Assembly: GCF_033441515.1 (NCBI RefSeq)
Contig: NZ_JAWQJT010000001.1
Coordinates: forward strand, 3,472,001-3,536,000
DNA: 64,000 bases
Source of the DNA: Amycolatopsis solani
Lineage (GTDB): Bacteria; Actinomycetota; Actinomycetes; Mycobacteriales; Pseudonocardiaceae
Reading direction: 5' to 3'
Shown here: piece after piece, positions 41,909 to 50,511 of the stretch
Layout: each line of letters begins with the position of its first letter
Position numbering within the stretch: position 1 is the stretch's first letter
The notes under the pieces: model-generated
The model's database searches: none
The model's input: only the letters and a program-made list of their open reading frames with translations
Told to the model about the DNA's origin: nothing
Position numbers and translations under genes: made by a program

Positions 41909-42868
41909 TTATGCGTCGCCGTCCGCCGTCGGGGAGAGGTCGATGACGACCTTGCCGTGTACGTGGCGGCCGGCTTGCAGCTCGACCGCTTGGCGGATCT
42001 GCTCGATCGGGAAGCTCGCCGCGATCGGGACCCGAAGCCGGCCCTTCGCGACCAAGGCGGCGATCCTCTCCAACGCGCCCGGAGCGGCGTTCGCGCCGTT
42101 GGCCGCCGGTACGTCGTCGATCTTCGTGGCGATGGTGCAGATGCGGGTGTCCGGGAGGCCGAGTTCTCGCGCGACCTGCACGGTCTCCGTTCCGTGCAGG
42201 TCGGCGGCGGCGGTGATGCCGCCGGGTGCGAGGGAACGGACCCGGTCTGCCAGGCCGTCGCCGTAGGTGACCGGCTCGGCGCCGAGCTCGCGCAGGAAGC
42301 CGGCCGAGCTCGGCGATCCCGTGCCGAGTACGCGCGCTCCGGTGAGGCGGGCCAGCTGGACGGCGAACACCCCGACCCCGCCGGCCGCGCCGCCGATCAG
42401 CACGGTGTCGGCCGGGCCGGGGTCGAGGACGGCGAGGGCCGCGGATGCCGTTCGGCCGGCGATCGCGAGGGTGGCCGCGGTGTGGTGGTCGACGCCGTCG
42501 GGGGTGGGGTGGGCCTCGTTCGCCGCGAGCTCGCCGGCCGCGTCGATCACCACGAAGTCGGCGACCGCGCGGGACAGGGCGCTCCCGAACACCCGGTCGC
42601 CAGGTGCGAAGCCGGTCACCTCCGCGCCGACCTGGTCGACCACGCCCGCGTAGTCGGTTCCGAAACCGGCCGGCAGGCTCAAGCCGAACCGGGTGGCGGT
42701 GTCCGCGTCGGCGGTCATGATCCAGTCCATCGGGTTCAGGCCGGCCGCGGTGACCCGCACGCGAAGCTGTCCTGGACCGGCTTGCGGAGCGGCCACCTCC
42801 TGGACGTCGAGCACTTCGGGGCCGCCGAACGCGGCGAGCCGGACCGCCCGGCTCCGGTGTTGCTGCAT
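41909..42868 (-). CDS. NAD(P)-dependent zinc-free alcohol dehydrogenase/quinone oxidoreductase (MDR)
   Basis: 319 residues of the medium-chain dehydrogenase superfamily. A GroES-like N-terminal domain (AAFGGPEVLDVQEV, AGLNPMDW, FGTDYAGVV) is followed by a Rossmann domain with the nucleotide motif GGAAGGVG. Structural and catalytic zinc Cys residues are absent, as in quinone-oxidoreductase-like members. It is divergent from a TetR gene across a region with two operator-like repeats and is probably its target. Confidence 0.9.
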   Translation of the reverse strand: MQQHRSRAVRLAAFGGPEVLDVQEVAAPQAGPGQLRVRVTAAGLNPMDWIMTADADTATRFGLSLPAGFGTDYAGVVDQVGAEVTGFAPGDRVFGSALSRAVADFVVIDAAGELAANEAHPTPDGVDHHTAATLAIAGRTASAALAVLDPGPADTVLIGGAAGGVGVFAVQLARLTGARVLGTGSPSSAGFLRELGAEPVTYGDGLADRVRSLAPGGITAAADLHGTETVQVARELGLPDTRICTIATKIDDVPAANGANAAPGALERIAALVAKGRLRVPIAASFPIEQIRQAVELQAGRHVHGKVVIDLSPTADGDA

Positions 42869-42894
42869 GTGTGCGGGTCTCCTTGACGTCTAAA

Positions 42895-42944
42895 CGGACT
42901 ATGCTCCGCTTACTCGAACCCTGACACAACCGGAGCGTGTTCCG
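42895..42944. promoter_or_regulatory. Two CGGA-N6-TCCG operator-like repeats
   Basis: CGGACTATGCTCCG (42895-42908) and CGGAGCGTGTTCCG (42931-42944) flank the promoter zone between the MDR gene and TetR. The half-sites match those at 8844-8882, where a similar TetR is encoded, but the centre is one base shorter. Confidence 0.55.
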
Positions 42945-42946
42945 TT

Positions 42947-43540
42947 TTGGCTGAGGCAGAGACGCGTGCACCCCGCGCGGACGCCACCCGCAACCGCGAC
43001 CAGCTGCTCGCGGTGGCCACCCGGCTGGTGATCTCGGCCGACGCCGAGCCGTCGATGCGGGCGATCGCCCGGGAAGCCGGGGTCGGCATCGCCACCCTCT
43101 ACCGGCACTTCCCGACCCGCGAATCCCTGGTCGACGCGATCTACCACGACCAGGTCGCGCGGCTGACAACCGGCGCCCGCGAGCTGCTCGACGAGCTGCC
43201 ACCGGCCGCCGCGATGCGGCGGTGGATGGACTTGTTCGGGGACTGGATCGCGGCCAAGAACGGCATGCTCGCCACCCTGCTCGCGATGATCGAGTCCGGC
43301 GAGCTCGCCCACGCGCGGACCCGGGCGGAGCTGCTGGGTGCCATCACCATGATCCTCGACGCCGGCGGTGCCGCGGGGGACCTCCGTGCCGACGTCACCG
43401 CCGAAGACGTCGCCGCCTCCCTCATCGGCATCTTCACGGTCGCGCCCCGGCCCAAGCAGGAAGCCAAGGCCCGGCGGCTGCTGAACCTCCTGATGGACGG
43501 CCTCCGCCACACCGCTCAGTCGGGTCAGCCCGGGAACTAA
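42947..43540 (+). CDS. TetR-family repressor
   Basis: 197 residues from TTG 42947. The helix-turn-helix (about 35-60) reads MRAIAREAGVGIATLYRHFPTRESL, very close to the recognition region of the TetR at 8904. It is divergent from the MDR oxidoreductase, and the operator repeat ends 2 bp before its start, so autorepression is likely. The ligand is unknown. Confidence 0.9.
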   Translation: MAEAETRAPRADATRNRDQLLAVATRLVISADAEPSMRAIAREAGVGIATLYRHFPTRESLVDAIYHDQVARLTTGARELLDELPPAAAMRRWMDLFGDWIAAKNGMLATLLAMIESGELAHARTRAELLGAITMILDAGGAAGDLRADVTAEDVAASLIGIFTVAPRPKQEAKARRLLNLLMDGLRHTAQSGQPGN

Positions 43541-43571
43541 CCTGCGCGCAGGAGCAGATCTCACCGAGGGA

Positions 43572-44195
43572 GTGACGGACTTGTACAGCAGCAGCACCGA
43601 CGCCGACCGCGAGTCGTTCGTGTGGATGGTGAAGAACGCCGTCGTGCCGCGGCCGATCGCCTGGGTGAGCACGGTGGACGCGGCGGGCCGGCCGAACCTC
43701 GCGCCGTTCAGCTACTTCGCCCCGCTCGTGATGGACCCGCCGACGGTGGTGTTCTCGGTGACAGGCCGCACCGACACCCTCGCCAACATCGAGGAGACGA
43801 GCCAGTTCGCCATCACGATCGCCGTGGCCGGCCAGGAGGAGCTGGTGGCGGCGACCGCGGCCGCGGTCGCCGCCGACGTCGACGAGGCCGCGCAGGTCGG
43901 GCTCGCCTGGGAGCCCGGCCTGCGGATCGCCGCCCCGCACCCCGCGGGCGGCGGCCCCAGCCTCGAATGCGAGCTGGTCGAGATCCGCGCGTTCCGCGGC
44001 TCGAACCTGGTGTTCGGCGAGGTGCTCGGCGTGGCGGTCGACGATGCCCTCCTGCGCACCGACGGCCGCCTCGACCAGGACGTCTACCACCCGGTCGGCC
44101 GGCTGGGCGGCGCGACCTTCACCCGGGTGGAGACGTGGTCCCGCCATCCGATCCCGCCGGCGGACGAGCTACTGGGCGCGTCCGCTCAGGAGTAG
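43572..44195 (+). CDS. Flavin reductase-like domain protein
   Basis: 207 residues from GTG 43572 behind GAGGGA. It has the FMN-binding split barrel of the flavin reductase-like family: NAVVPRPIAWVSTVDAAGRPNLAPFSYF and PPTVVFSVTGRTDTLANIEET. Such proteins reduce free flavin or act on small substrates. It lies 31 nt after the TetR gene and may be co-transcribed with it. Its end overlaps the convergent repeat protein by 10 bp. Confidence 0.85.
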   Translation: MTDLYSSSTDADRESFVWMVKNAVVPRPIAWVSTVDAAGRPNLAPFSYFAPLVMDPPTVVFSVTGRTDTLANIEETSQFAITIAVAGQEELVAATAAAVAADVDEAAQVGLAWEPGLRIAAPHPAGGGPSLECELVEIRAFRGSNLVFGEVLGVAVDDALLRTDGRLDQDVYHPVGRLGGATFTRVETWSRHPIPPADELLGASAQE

Positions 44196-45091
44196 TCGAA
44201 GACGGCCTCGGCCGGGCCCGGGTTGTTGGCGTTGCGCAGGTGCCACTGCAGGCGTCCGGTCTGGGGATTCACGCGGACGACGCCCGGGCCGTCCCCGCCG
44301 ATCCCGTCCCAGTTGCCGACGACGGTGCAGTCCTGCGAGGTGCCGTAGTTGAAGACGATGTCGGCCGGGCCGGACGTGGTGGTGTTCCTTTCGTGCCACC
44401 AGATCTGGCCGTCGCTCGTGGTGCGGCGCACGCCGGGGCTGTCCCCGCCGGCGCCGTCCCAGTTGCCGGACAACGGCCGGTCCGTGGCAAGCCCGTAGGT
44501 GAAGCTGTAGTCGGGGTTGCCGCCGCTCGGGCCGTTGCGCAGGTGCCACGCCTTGTACCCGCTCGCGTTGCCGCCCGCCACGCCGGGGCCGTCACCGCCC
44601 ACGCCGTCCCAATTTCCGGTGACCGGGACGTAGGCGATGGCACCGTCCACAGTGGCGCGGCCGTAGGTGAACACGTAGTTCGCGGTGCCGCCGGCGGTGG
44701 GTGCGTTGCGCAGGTGCCACTGCCAGTCGGAAAAGGATTCGCTGACCTTGACCGGGCGGACGATTCCCGGCCCGTCGCCGCCGATCCCGTCCCAGTTGCC
44801 GACGACGGGCCGGTCGCTGCTCAAGCCGTAGCTGAACACGTAGTCGGCCTGGCCGCCGTTGGGGGCGTCGCGCAGGTACCAGTTGAGGACGCCGCCGGCG
44901 GCCACGACGATGCCGATCCCGTCGCCCCCGACACCGTCCCAGTTCCCGGTCACCACCCAGGTGCCGCCGAACGCGCAGTTCTGCGCCGACCGGATTTCCG
45001 GGGTGCCGTCGGCCGCCGCGGCCGGGGCGACCGCGAAGGCGGCCGCGACGGATGCGGCGGCCAAGGTCGTGAACGTTCGTTTCTTCCCCAT
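44186..45091 (-). CDS. Secreted protein with five ~50-residue GNWDG repeats
   Basis: 301 residues. A signal peptide ends near Ala27. The mature protein consists of five repeats, each starting with GNWDGxGGDGPG and ending in a W-x-L/E-RN...FxYG strand (first repeat near residue 49). The Asp/Gly motif resembles calcium-binding propeller (FG-GAP-like) loops, so a five-bladed propeller or lectin-like structure is likely. No catalytic residues are evident. It is encoded 60 nt after the AraC-type regulator on the same strand. Confidence 0.8.
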   Translation of the reverse strand: MGKKRTFTTLAAASVAAAFAVAPAAAADGTPEIRSAQNCAFGGTWVVTGNWDGVGGDGIGIVVAAGGVLNWYLRDAPNGGQADYVFSYGLSSDRPVVGNWDGIGGDGPGIVRPVKVSESFSDWQWHLRNAPTAGGTANYVFTYGRATVDGAIAYVPVTGNWDGVGGDGPGVAGGNASGYKAWHLRNGPSGGNPDYSFTYGLATDRPLSGNWDGAGGDSPGVRRTTSDGQIWWHERNTTTSGPADIVFNYGTSQDCTVVGNWDGIGGDGPGVVRVNPQTGRLQWHLRNANNPGPAEAVFDYS

Positions 45092-45151
45092 TCGAGTTCC
45101 CTCCCGTTTTTGGAACAGGAAGGAACGTATCGGCCGAAACGGGACAGGTCG

Positions 45152-46162
45152 TCAATCGTCAGCGCACGGTTCCCTGGTTTCAGCGCACTCGGATGCCGGT
45201 GCGCTCGATCCGCGGAACCGGCTCGGGGAGACGCCGTAGCGGCGCCGGAACGCTTGACCGAACTGCGTCGGGCCGCCGAAGCCCCAGCGGGCGGCGATGG
45301 CCGCCACCGGCCGGGTCGCGAGCAGCGGGTCGGCCAGTTCGCGCCGGCACTGCTCGAGCCGGCGTTCACGGATGGATCCCGCGACCGTCAGTTCCTCTTC
45401 CTCGAAGAGCTTGTGCAGGTAGCGCACGGAGATGTGGTGCGCCGACGCGATCATCGCCGGGGTGAGGTCCCGATCGCCGAGGTGGGCCCGGACGAAGGCG
45501 TGGACGCGAGCCCGCAGCGCCCGCCGCCGGACGTGGGCGGGCAGCGCGTCGGTGACGTCGAGTGCGGTGGCCAGTGCCTCGGTCAGGACGTCGAGCGTGA
45601 CGGTCGCCAGCCGGGCGGTATCGGCCGGCTCGAGCTCGTGCAGGTGATCGGCGAGGCCCAGGAAGAACTGCGACGCCAGGGCGCCCACCCCGCGCTTTCC
45701 GGGAATGCGGACCCCGTTCAGTTCGCGCAGCTGCCGCTGCGGTAAATGCAGTGCAGTACGCGGAAACCGCAGCAGCAACAGCCGGTGCGCGGGGGAATCC
45801 GGGGCGAGTCCGGCCACGTACGGCGTCGAAGGGTCGTAAAAAGCCATGTCTCCGGCCGGAAGCTCCGAATACGTGTCGTCCCGCGCGACCCGGGCGGTAC
45901 CGCGGACGGTGCAGGAGATCTTGAACATTCCCGGATCCGACTGGCGGATGAGCTTCGGGGTCCGCCGTACCGTGTGCGGCACGCTGGTCATGAGGGTGGC
46001 CTCCACCGGGCCGAACGCGCTGACGCCGACGTGCGCCTGGAAGTCGCGAGCCAGTTCCCGATCGCACTGGACGTCGTACGGCGCCCACAGCCTTGCGTTG
46101 ATCTCGCGCCAGAAAGCGAACCGGTCCCCGGCCGGAACCTGGTCCGTGTCGAGCATTTCCAT
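45152..46162 (-). CDS. AraC-family transcriptional regulator
   Basis: 336 residues (ATG 46162; GTG 46168 and ATG 46156 are alternatives). An N-terminal cupin-like sensing domain (FAFWREINARLWAPYDV, SELPAGDMAFYDPSTPY) is followed by two AraC helix-turn-helices (about 230-325): LTPAMIASAHHISVRYLHKLFEEEE and PVAAIAARWGFGGPTQFGQAFRRRYG. It follows the LacI gene by about 30 nt on the same strand and precedes the repeat protein, its most likely target. Confidence 0.9.
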   Translation of the reverse strand: MEMLDTDQVPAGDRFAFWREINARLWAPYDVQCDRELARDFQAHVGVSAFGPVEATLMTSVPHTVRRTPKLIRQSDPGMFKISCTVRGTARVARDDTYSELPAGDMAFYDPSTPYVAGLAPDSPAHRLLLLRFPRTALHLPQRQLRELNGVRIPGKRGVGALASQFFLGLADHLHELEPADTARLATVTLDVLTEALATALDVTDALPAHVRRRALRARVHAFVRAHLGDRDLTPAMIASAHHISVRYLHKLFEEEELTVAGSIRERRLEQCRRELADPLLATRPVAAIAARWGFGGPTQFGQAFRRRYGVSPSRFRGSSAPASECAETREPCADD

Positions 46163-46191
46163 GCTCACACGGTAGCGACGGCGGAGCCTGC

Positions 46192-47169
46192 TCAGCCGCT
46201 TTCGCCGAGCACCAGTTCGGGGCGGACCAGTTCGCCGGGGGCTCCGGTCGGCCCGTCGAGTTCGGCGAGCACCCGCGCGACGAGGCGGTCGGCGATCGCG
46301 TCCACCGGGATCGCCACGGTTGTCAGCGCGGGGTCGAGCACCCGGCCGACCACGCTGCCGTCGAACCCCGTCACGGCGAGGTCGCGGCCGACTCGCAGGC
46401 CCTGTCGCGCGGCCGCCGTGTAGAGCGCGGCCGCGAGCACGTCGCTGCCGGTGACGATCGCGGTCGGCCGCTGTCCCGCCAGGACCGAGTCGATCGCGCC
46501 GCCCGGCTCGGTGTGCATCACCCTGGCAGGTAATCCGGCCGCGGTCATCGCGTCCCGGTAGCCCGCCTCCCGTTCGTCGTCCCAGCCGCCTTGGGGGACG
46601 TAGCCGAGGAACGTGATCCGCTCGTGGCCCCGGCCGAGCAGGTGCGTGGTGGCGTCGTGGACGCCGGCGCGGTTGTCGACGTCGATCCAGTTCTGCGGCT
46701 GGTCCGCGGCGGTGCGGCCGAAGCAGGCGAACGGGATGCGTTGTGCCGCAAGGGTGGCGACCCGCTCGTCACGGGGGAGGACGTTGGCCAGCACGACCGC
46801 GTCCACCGCGCCGGACCGCACGAGGTCCTCGACGTCGCCGAGGCCGGCACCTCCGTCGGTGAGCAGCAGGTGGTTGCCGCGCCGGCCCGCCGCCGACGTC
46901 AGTGCCTGGATGAACTCCAGCATGATCGTGTTCGCCGGGCCCAGTTCACCGGTGACGACGGGGTGGGCGAGCCGGCGGCTGCGGCCCGTGCGCAGGCTCG
47001 CCGCGCCGGCGTGCGGCCGGTACCCGAGCGCCGCGATCGCCTCGGTGACCCGGGCGCGGGCGAGCGCGCCGACCCGGCCGGTGCCGTTGAGGACGTTCGA
47101 GACGGTCTGGTGCGACACCTCGGCCGCGCGCGCGACGTCGTGGATGGTCGTCCGGCTGCGGTCACGCAC
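46192..47169 (-). CDS. LacI-family regulator of the sucrose locus
   Basis: 325 residues, normal family length. The helix-turn-helix is TIHDVARAAEVSHQTVSNVLN (about 8-28), with a complete effector domain ending RPELVLGESG. It is divergent from the transporter/hydrolase operon at 47251-52364 and is very probably its sugar-responsive repressor. I could not pick out a convincing operator in the short gap. Confidence 0.92.
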   Translation of the reverse strand: MRDRSRTTIHDVARAAEVSHQTVSNVLNGTGRVGALARARVTEAIAALGYRPHAGAASLRTGRSRRLAHPVVTGELGPANTIMLEFIQALTSAAGRRGNHLLLTDGGAGLGDVEDLVRSGAVDAVVLANVLPRDERVATLAAQRIPFACFGRTAADQPQNWIDVDNRAGVHDATTHLLGRGHERITFLGYVPQGGWDDEREAGYRDAMTAAGLPARVMHTEPGGAIDSVLAGQRPTAIVTGSDVLAAALYTAAARQGLRVGRDLAVTGFDGSVVGRVLDPALTTVAIPVDAIADRLVARVLAELDGPTGAPGELVRPELVLGESG

Positions 47170-47250
47170 GCGTTTGGCCCCTTGACTTCGCCCGATGGAG
47201 TGAGACCCTGGTCACATCTGATAGAAGCATAAACCATCGAGGTGGTGGCC

Positions 47251-47718
47251 GTGACCGCCAACATCATTCTCGTCATCGAACGCAAGTTCGACAACCCCCG
47301 CCCGGTGCTCTTCCGGGCGTGGACCGCGCCCGAAGAGATGGCGTCCTGGCGCGGCAGCCCCGGCTGGCACGTCGAACGCGAGACCGTCAGCTCGGACCTC
47401 CGCCTCGGCGGGCGGCACCACCACGTGAAGGTCCGCGACGACGACCCGGCGGTACGGGTCACCACCGACGCGGTGTTCACCGAGTTCTTCGACCCGGACG
47501 TCTTCGTCGCCCGCCAGCGCATCACCGGCGACGACGGCATCGACCCGGACCTGCCGCTGGAGCTGCGCGTCGAGTTCCTCGAAACCGGTCGCGACGGCAC
47601 GCTCGTGCGGATCATCCAGGGTCCCTACGACGAAACCGTGGCCTACGAGCACAGCCAGGGCTGGGAACGCGAGCTGACCCGGCTGCAGGACTACCTCGCG
47701 GAAGGCGGCCGGGCATGA
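47251..47718 (+). CDS. SRPBCC/AHSA1-family protein
   Basis: 155 residues; I chose GTG 47251, at better spacing from GAGG than GTG 47242. The AHSA1-type START fold is indicated by IERKFDNPRPVLFRAWTAPEEMASW and a C-terminal helix GWERELTRLQDYL. These bind small hydrophobic ligands or act as Hsp90 co-chaperone-like domains. It is the first gene of the sucrose operon and overlaps the transporter by ATGA. Its link to sugar use is unclear. Confidence 0.85.
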   Translation: MTANIILVIERKFDNPRPVLFRAWTAPEEMASWRGSPGWHVERETVSSDLRLGGRHHHVKVRDDDPAVRVTTDAVFTEFFDPDVFVARQRITGDDGIDPDLPLELRVEFLETGRDGTLVRIIQGPYDETVAYEHSQGWERELTRLQDYLAEGGRA

Positions 47719-49100
47719 CCACCACCGCGCACGTCACGACCGTGCGACGCAAGCCACTCATGAACATGCGGCAGATCCTGCTGATGAACCTGGGGTTCTT
47801 CGGCATCCAGTACAGCTTCGGCATGCAGCAGACCGCGGTGAACCCGATCTTCGCGTTCCTGCACGCCAGCCCGGACGAACTGCCCATCCTCAACCTGGCC
47901 GGCCCGATCACCGGCCTGCTCATCCAGCCGCTGATCGGCGCGCTGTCCGACCGCACGTGGAGCCCCCGCTGGGGCCGCCGCAAGCCGTTCTTCCTCATCG
48001 GCGCGCTCGGCTGCAGCGTCTGCCTGTTCCTCTTCCCGTTCGCCGCCGCGATCTGGATGGCCGTGCTGCTGCTGTGGCTGCTCGACGCCAGCAACAACAC
48101 GGCGATGGAGCCCTACCGCGCGTTCATCGCCGACAAGCTCCCGCCGTCGCAGCTGGCCAAGGGTTTCCTGGCGCAGAGCTTCTTCACCGGCTTCGGCATC
48201 ACCCTGGCCAACCTCTCGCTGTTCGTGTTCCAGAAGTTCATCACCGGCGGCACCGAAGCCGGGATCCCCTACTGGGTCTTGGGATCCTTCATGCTCGGCG
48301 CGGTCTGTTCGATCGGGACGGTGCTCGTCTCCGTCCTCAGCACCCCCGAGATCCCGCCGACCGAAGCGGAAATCGCGGCGCTGCGCGAGAAGAAGGGCGG
48401 TTTCGGCACGGCGGTGCGGGAGATCTGGGACGCCATCGTCGAGATGCCGCCCGAGCTGCGGAAGCTGGCGCTGGTCTACCTCTTCCAGTGGTACGCCATG
48501 GTCTGCTACTGGCAGTACGTGAGCCTGTCGGTGGCGAAGTCCGTCTGGCACACCGAAGACACCGCGTCGCCCGAGTTCGCGAAAGCCGTCGGCTGGACCG
48601 GGCTGATCAACGGCTGGTACAACATCGTCACCTTCAGCGTCGCGTTCTCCCTCGTCGCGCTGGCACGGCGGCGGGGCGCGAAGTTCGTCCACATGGCGTG
48701 CCTGGTGTGCGCCGCGGCCGGGCTCCTGGTGTTCCCGCACCTGACGAACCAGTACCTGCTGTTCGTGCCGATCATCGGCCTCGGCATCGCCTGGGCGTCG
48801 ATCATGGGCGTGCCCTACATCATGGCGGTGCGGATGATCCCGTCCACGCGCTACGGCGTCTACATGGGCATCATCAACATGATGATCGTCGTCCCGATGC
48901 TCATCCAGACGCTCACCTTCGGCGGCATCTACTCCACCGTGCTCGGCGACGACCCGAACAACGCCATCACGTTCGCCGGCATCCTGCTCGTCTGCGCCGC
49001 CGCCGCGATGGCGTGGATCAAGGAGCCGCCGATCGTCCGGGACGTCGACAGCGTCCTGGCCATGCCGAAAAGCCCCGAACCCCGGGAGGTGACGTCATGA
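47715..49100 (+). CDS. SLC45/SUT-like sugar (sucrose) MFS transporter
   Basis: 461 residues with 12 predicted membrane helices. The loop after helix 2 reads SDRTWSPRWGRRKPFF, matching the RRRPF-type signature of sucrose/proton symporters (SLC45 and plant SUT). It is encoded between a START-domain gene and a universal stress protein, both overlapping by ATGA. With a GH32-like hydrolase and an amylosucrase-like enzyme downstream, sucrose is the best guess for the substrate. Confidence 0.88.
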   Translation: MTTTAHVTTVRRKPLMNMRQILLMNLGFFGIQYSFGMQQTAVNPIFAFLHASPDELPILNLAGPITGLLIQPLIGALSDRTWSPRWGRRKPFFLIGALGCSVCLFLFPFAAAIWMAVLLLWLLDASNNTAMEPYRAFIADKLPPSQLAKGFLAQSFFTGFGITLANLSLFVFQKFITGGTEAGIPYWVLGSFMLGAVCSIGTVLVSVLSTPEIPPTEAEIAALREKKGGFGTAVREIWDAIVEMPPELRKLALVYLFQWYAMVCYWQYVSLSVAKSVWHTEDTASPEFAKAVGWTGLINGWYNIVTFSVAFSLVALARRRGAKFVHMACLVCAAAGLLVFPHLTNQYLLFVPIIGLGIAWASIMGVPYIMAVRMIPSTRYGVYMGIINMMIVVPMLIQTLTFGGIYSTVLGDDPNNAITFAGILLVCAAAAMAWIKEPPIVRDVDSVLAMPKSPEPREVTS

Positions 49101-49591
49101 GCGTGCTGACCGACTACCGCGCCATCGTCGTGGGCACCGACGGGTCCGCGCTGGCCGGGCCGACCGTGGCCCGGGCGGCCTGGCTGGCCAAGCACGAGGA
49201 CGCCGACCTGGTGATCGTCTGCGCGTTCGCCGAGCTGTCCCGGCGGACCGAGGCGAAGAACATCGCCACGCTCGGCGGCGACAGCCGGCTCGGGCAGGTG
49301 CTCGGCCGCTCCGCGGCGAGCGCGGCGATCGCCGAGGCGGTGGCGATCGCCCAGGAGCAGGCCGCGACGATCGCCGCGGCGCTGCTCGTCGACGGCGACC
49401 CGGCCGTGGCCCTGGTGAACGTCGCCGCCGAACGCGACGCGGAGCTGATCGTGATCGGCGCCCGGCACGAACGTTCGGTGGCCGAGCGGCTCCTCGGCAC
49501 GGTCGCGGCCGAGGTGCTCAAACGCGCGGGCTGCGACGTCCTCGTCGTCCGGCCGGCCGAAAAGCCGGGCGAGCCCGAGCCGGCCCCCTAG
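49097..49591 (+). CDS. Universal stress protein (UspA family)
   Basis: 164 residues. The Usp fold starts AIVVGTDGSALAGPTVARAA and ends LIVIGARHERSVAERLLGTVAAEVLKR...DVLVV. The ATP-loop glycines are only partly kept (the GxxG pair is replaced around GARHE), so nucleotide binding is uncertain. It overlaps the transporter by four bases. It may modulate the transporter, since Usp proteins often sit beside or within transport proteins. Confidence 0.9.
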   Translation: MSVLTDYRAIVVGTDGSALAGPTVARAAWLAKHEDADLVIVCAFAELSRRTEAKNIATLGGDSRLGQVLGRSAASAAIAEAVAIAQEQAATIAAALLVDGDPAVALVNVAAERDAELIVIGARHERSVAERLLGTVAAEVLKRAGCDVLVVRPAEKPGEPEPAP

Positions 49592-49599
49592 GCACCGCG

Positions 49600-50511
49600 G
49601 TGCTGCGCCTGCCGGGCCACTGGGTCTGGGACAGCTGGATCGCCGACACCGGCGGCGAGTACCACCTGTTCTTCCTCAAGGCACCCCGCGCGCTCGGCGA
49701 CCCGGACCGGCGCCACGAAGCGGCCACGATCGGCCACGCGACGTCGGAGGACCTGACGCGGTGGACGATCCAGCCGGACGCGCTGGTACCCGCGGCGACC
49801 GGGTGGGACGACCTGGCGCTCTGGACCGGCTCGGTCGTCCTCGGCCACGACGGCGTCTGGCGGCTGTTCTACACCGCGCTGTCGACGGCCGGGCACGGCA
49901 CGTTCGACCAGCGCATCGGGCTGGTCGAGTCGGCCGACCTGCGCACCTGGCACCGGGTGCGTGAGTCGCCGGTCCTGGAAGCCGACCCGCGGTGGTACCG
50001 CACGCTCGACGGGCGGGGCCCGGCCAGCGAGACCTGGCGGGACCCGTTCGTCTTCGCCGACCCCGGCGGCGACGGCTGGCACATGCTGGTCACCGCCCGG
50101 GAAAAAGCGGGCCGCGGGGTCCTCGCGCACGCCCGCAGCCACGACCTGCGCGAGTGGGAGCTCGGCCCGCCGGTCGCCGGGCCGTCGGCGTTCCGCGAGG
50201 TCGAAGTGCCGCAGGTGCGCGTGGTCGACGGCCGCCCGCTGCTGACGTTCACCTGCCACCCCCGGCAGCAGAGCGCGGCCCGGCGAGCCGGCGGGGACTA
50301 CTGCACGTGGACCGTGCTGGGGGAGTCGGTCACCGGGCCCTGGGACCTGACGCGAGCGCGCCCGTTCACCGCCGAGCCGGCGCTGTTCGCGGCTCCACTG
50401 GTGTGCCGGCGTGACGGGACCTGGGCCTACCTCGGCTTCCGGCTGCCGGACTTCCACGTCGTGGACCCGATCCCGGTGCGCCTGGCCGGCCACGCACTGG
50501 TGGCGGGATGA
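49600..50511 (+). CDS. GH32/GH43-clan glycoside hydrolase (sucrose/fructan hydrolase-like)
   Basis: 303 residues from GTG 49600, a single five-bladed propeller without the C-terminal sandwich of full GH32 enzymes. Catalytic positions are recognisable: nucleophile Asp in HWVWDSW, the transition-state Asp in TWRDPF, and acid/base Glu in REVEVPQV. There is no signal peptide, so it acts on sugar taken up by the neighbouring transporter. It overlaps the next gene by four bases. Confidence 0.85.
   Translation: MLRLPGHWVWDSWIADTGGEYHLFFLKAPRALGDPDRRHEAATIGHATSEDLTRWTIQPDALVPAATGWDDLALWTGSVVLGHDGVWRLFYTALSTAGHGTFDQRIGLVESADLRTWHRVRESPVLEADPRWYRTLDGRGPASETWRDPFVFADPGGDGWHMLVTAREKAGRGVLAHARSHDLREWELGPPVAGPSAFREVEVPQVRVVDGRPLLTFTCHPRQQSAARRAGGDYCTWTVLGESVTGPWDLTRARPFTAEPALFAAPLVCRRDGTWAYLGFRLPDFHVVDPIPVRLAGHALVAG

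Noticed and set aside
47170-47250. Operator for the sucrose-locus LacI in the divergent gap
   Set aside because: A GACC-CT-GGTC core is present, but it lacks the central CG and the arm length usual for LacI sites, so I did not call it.
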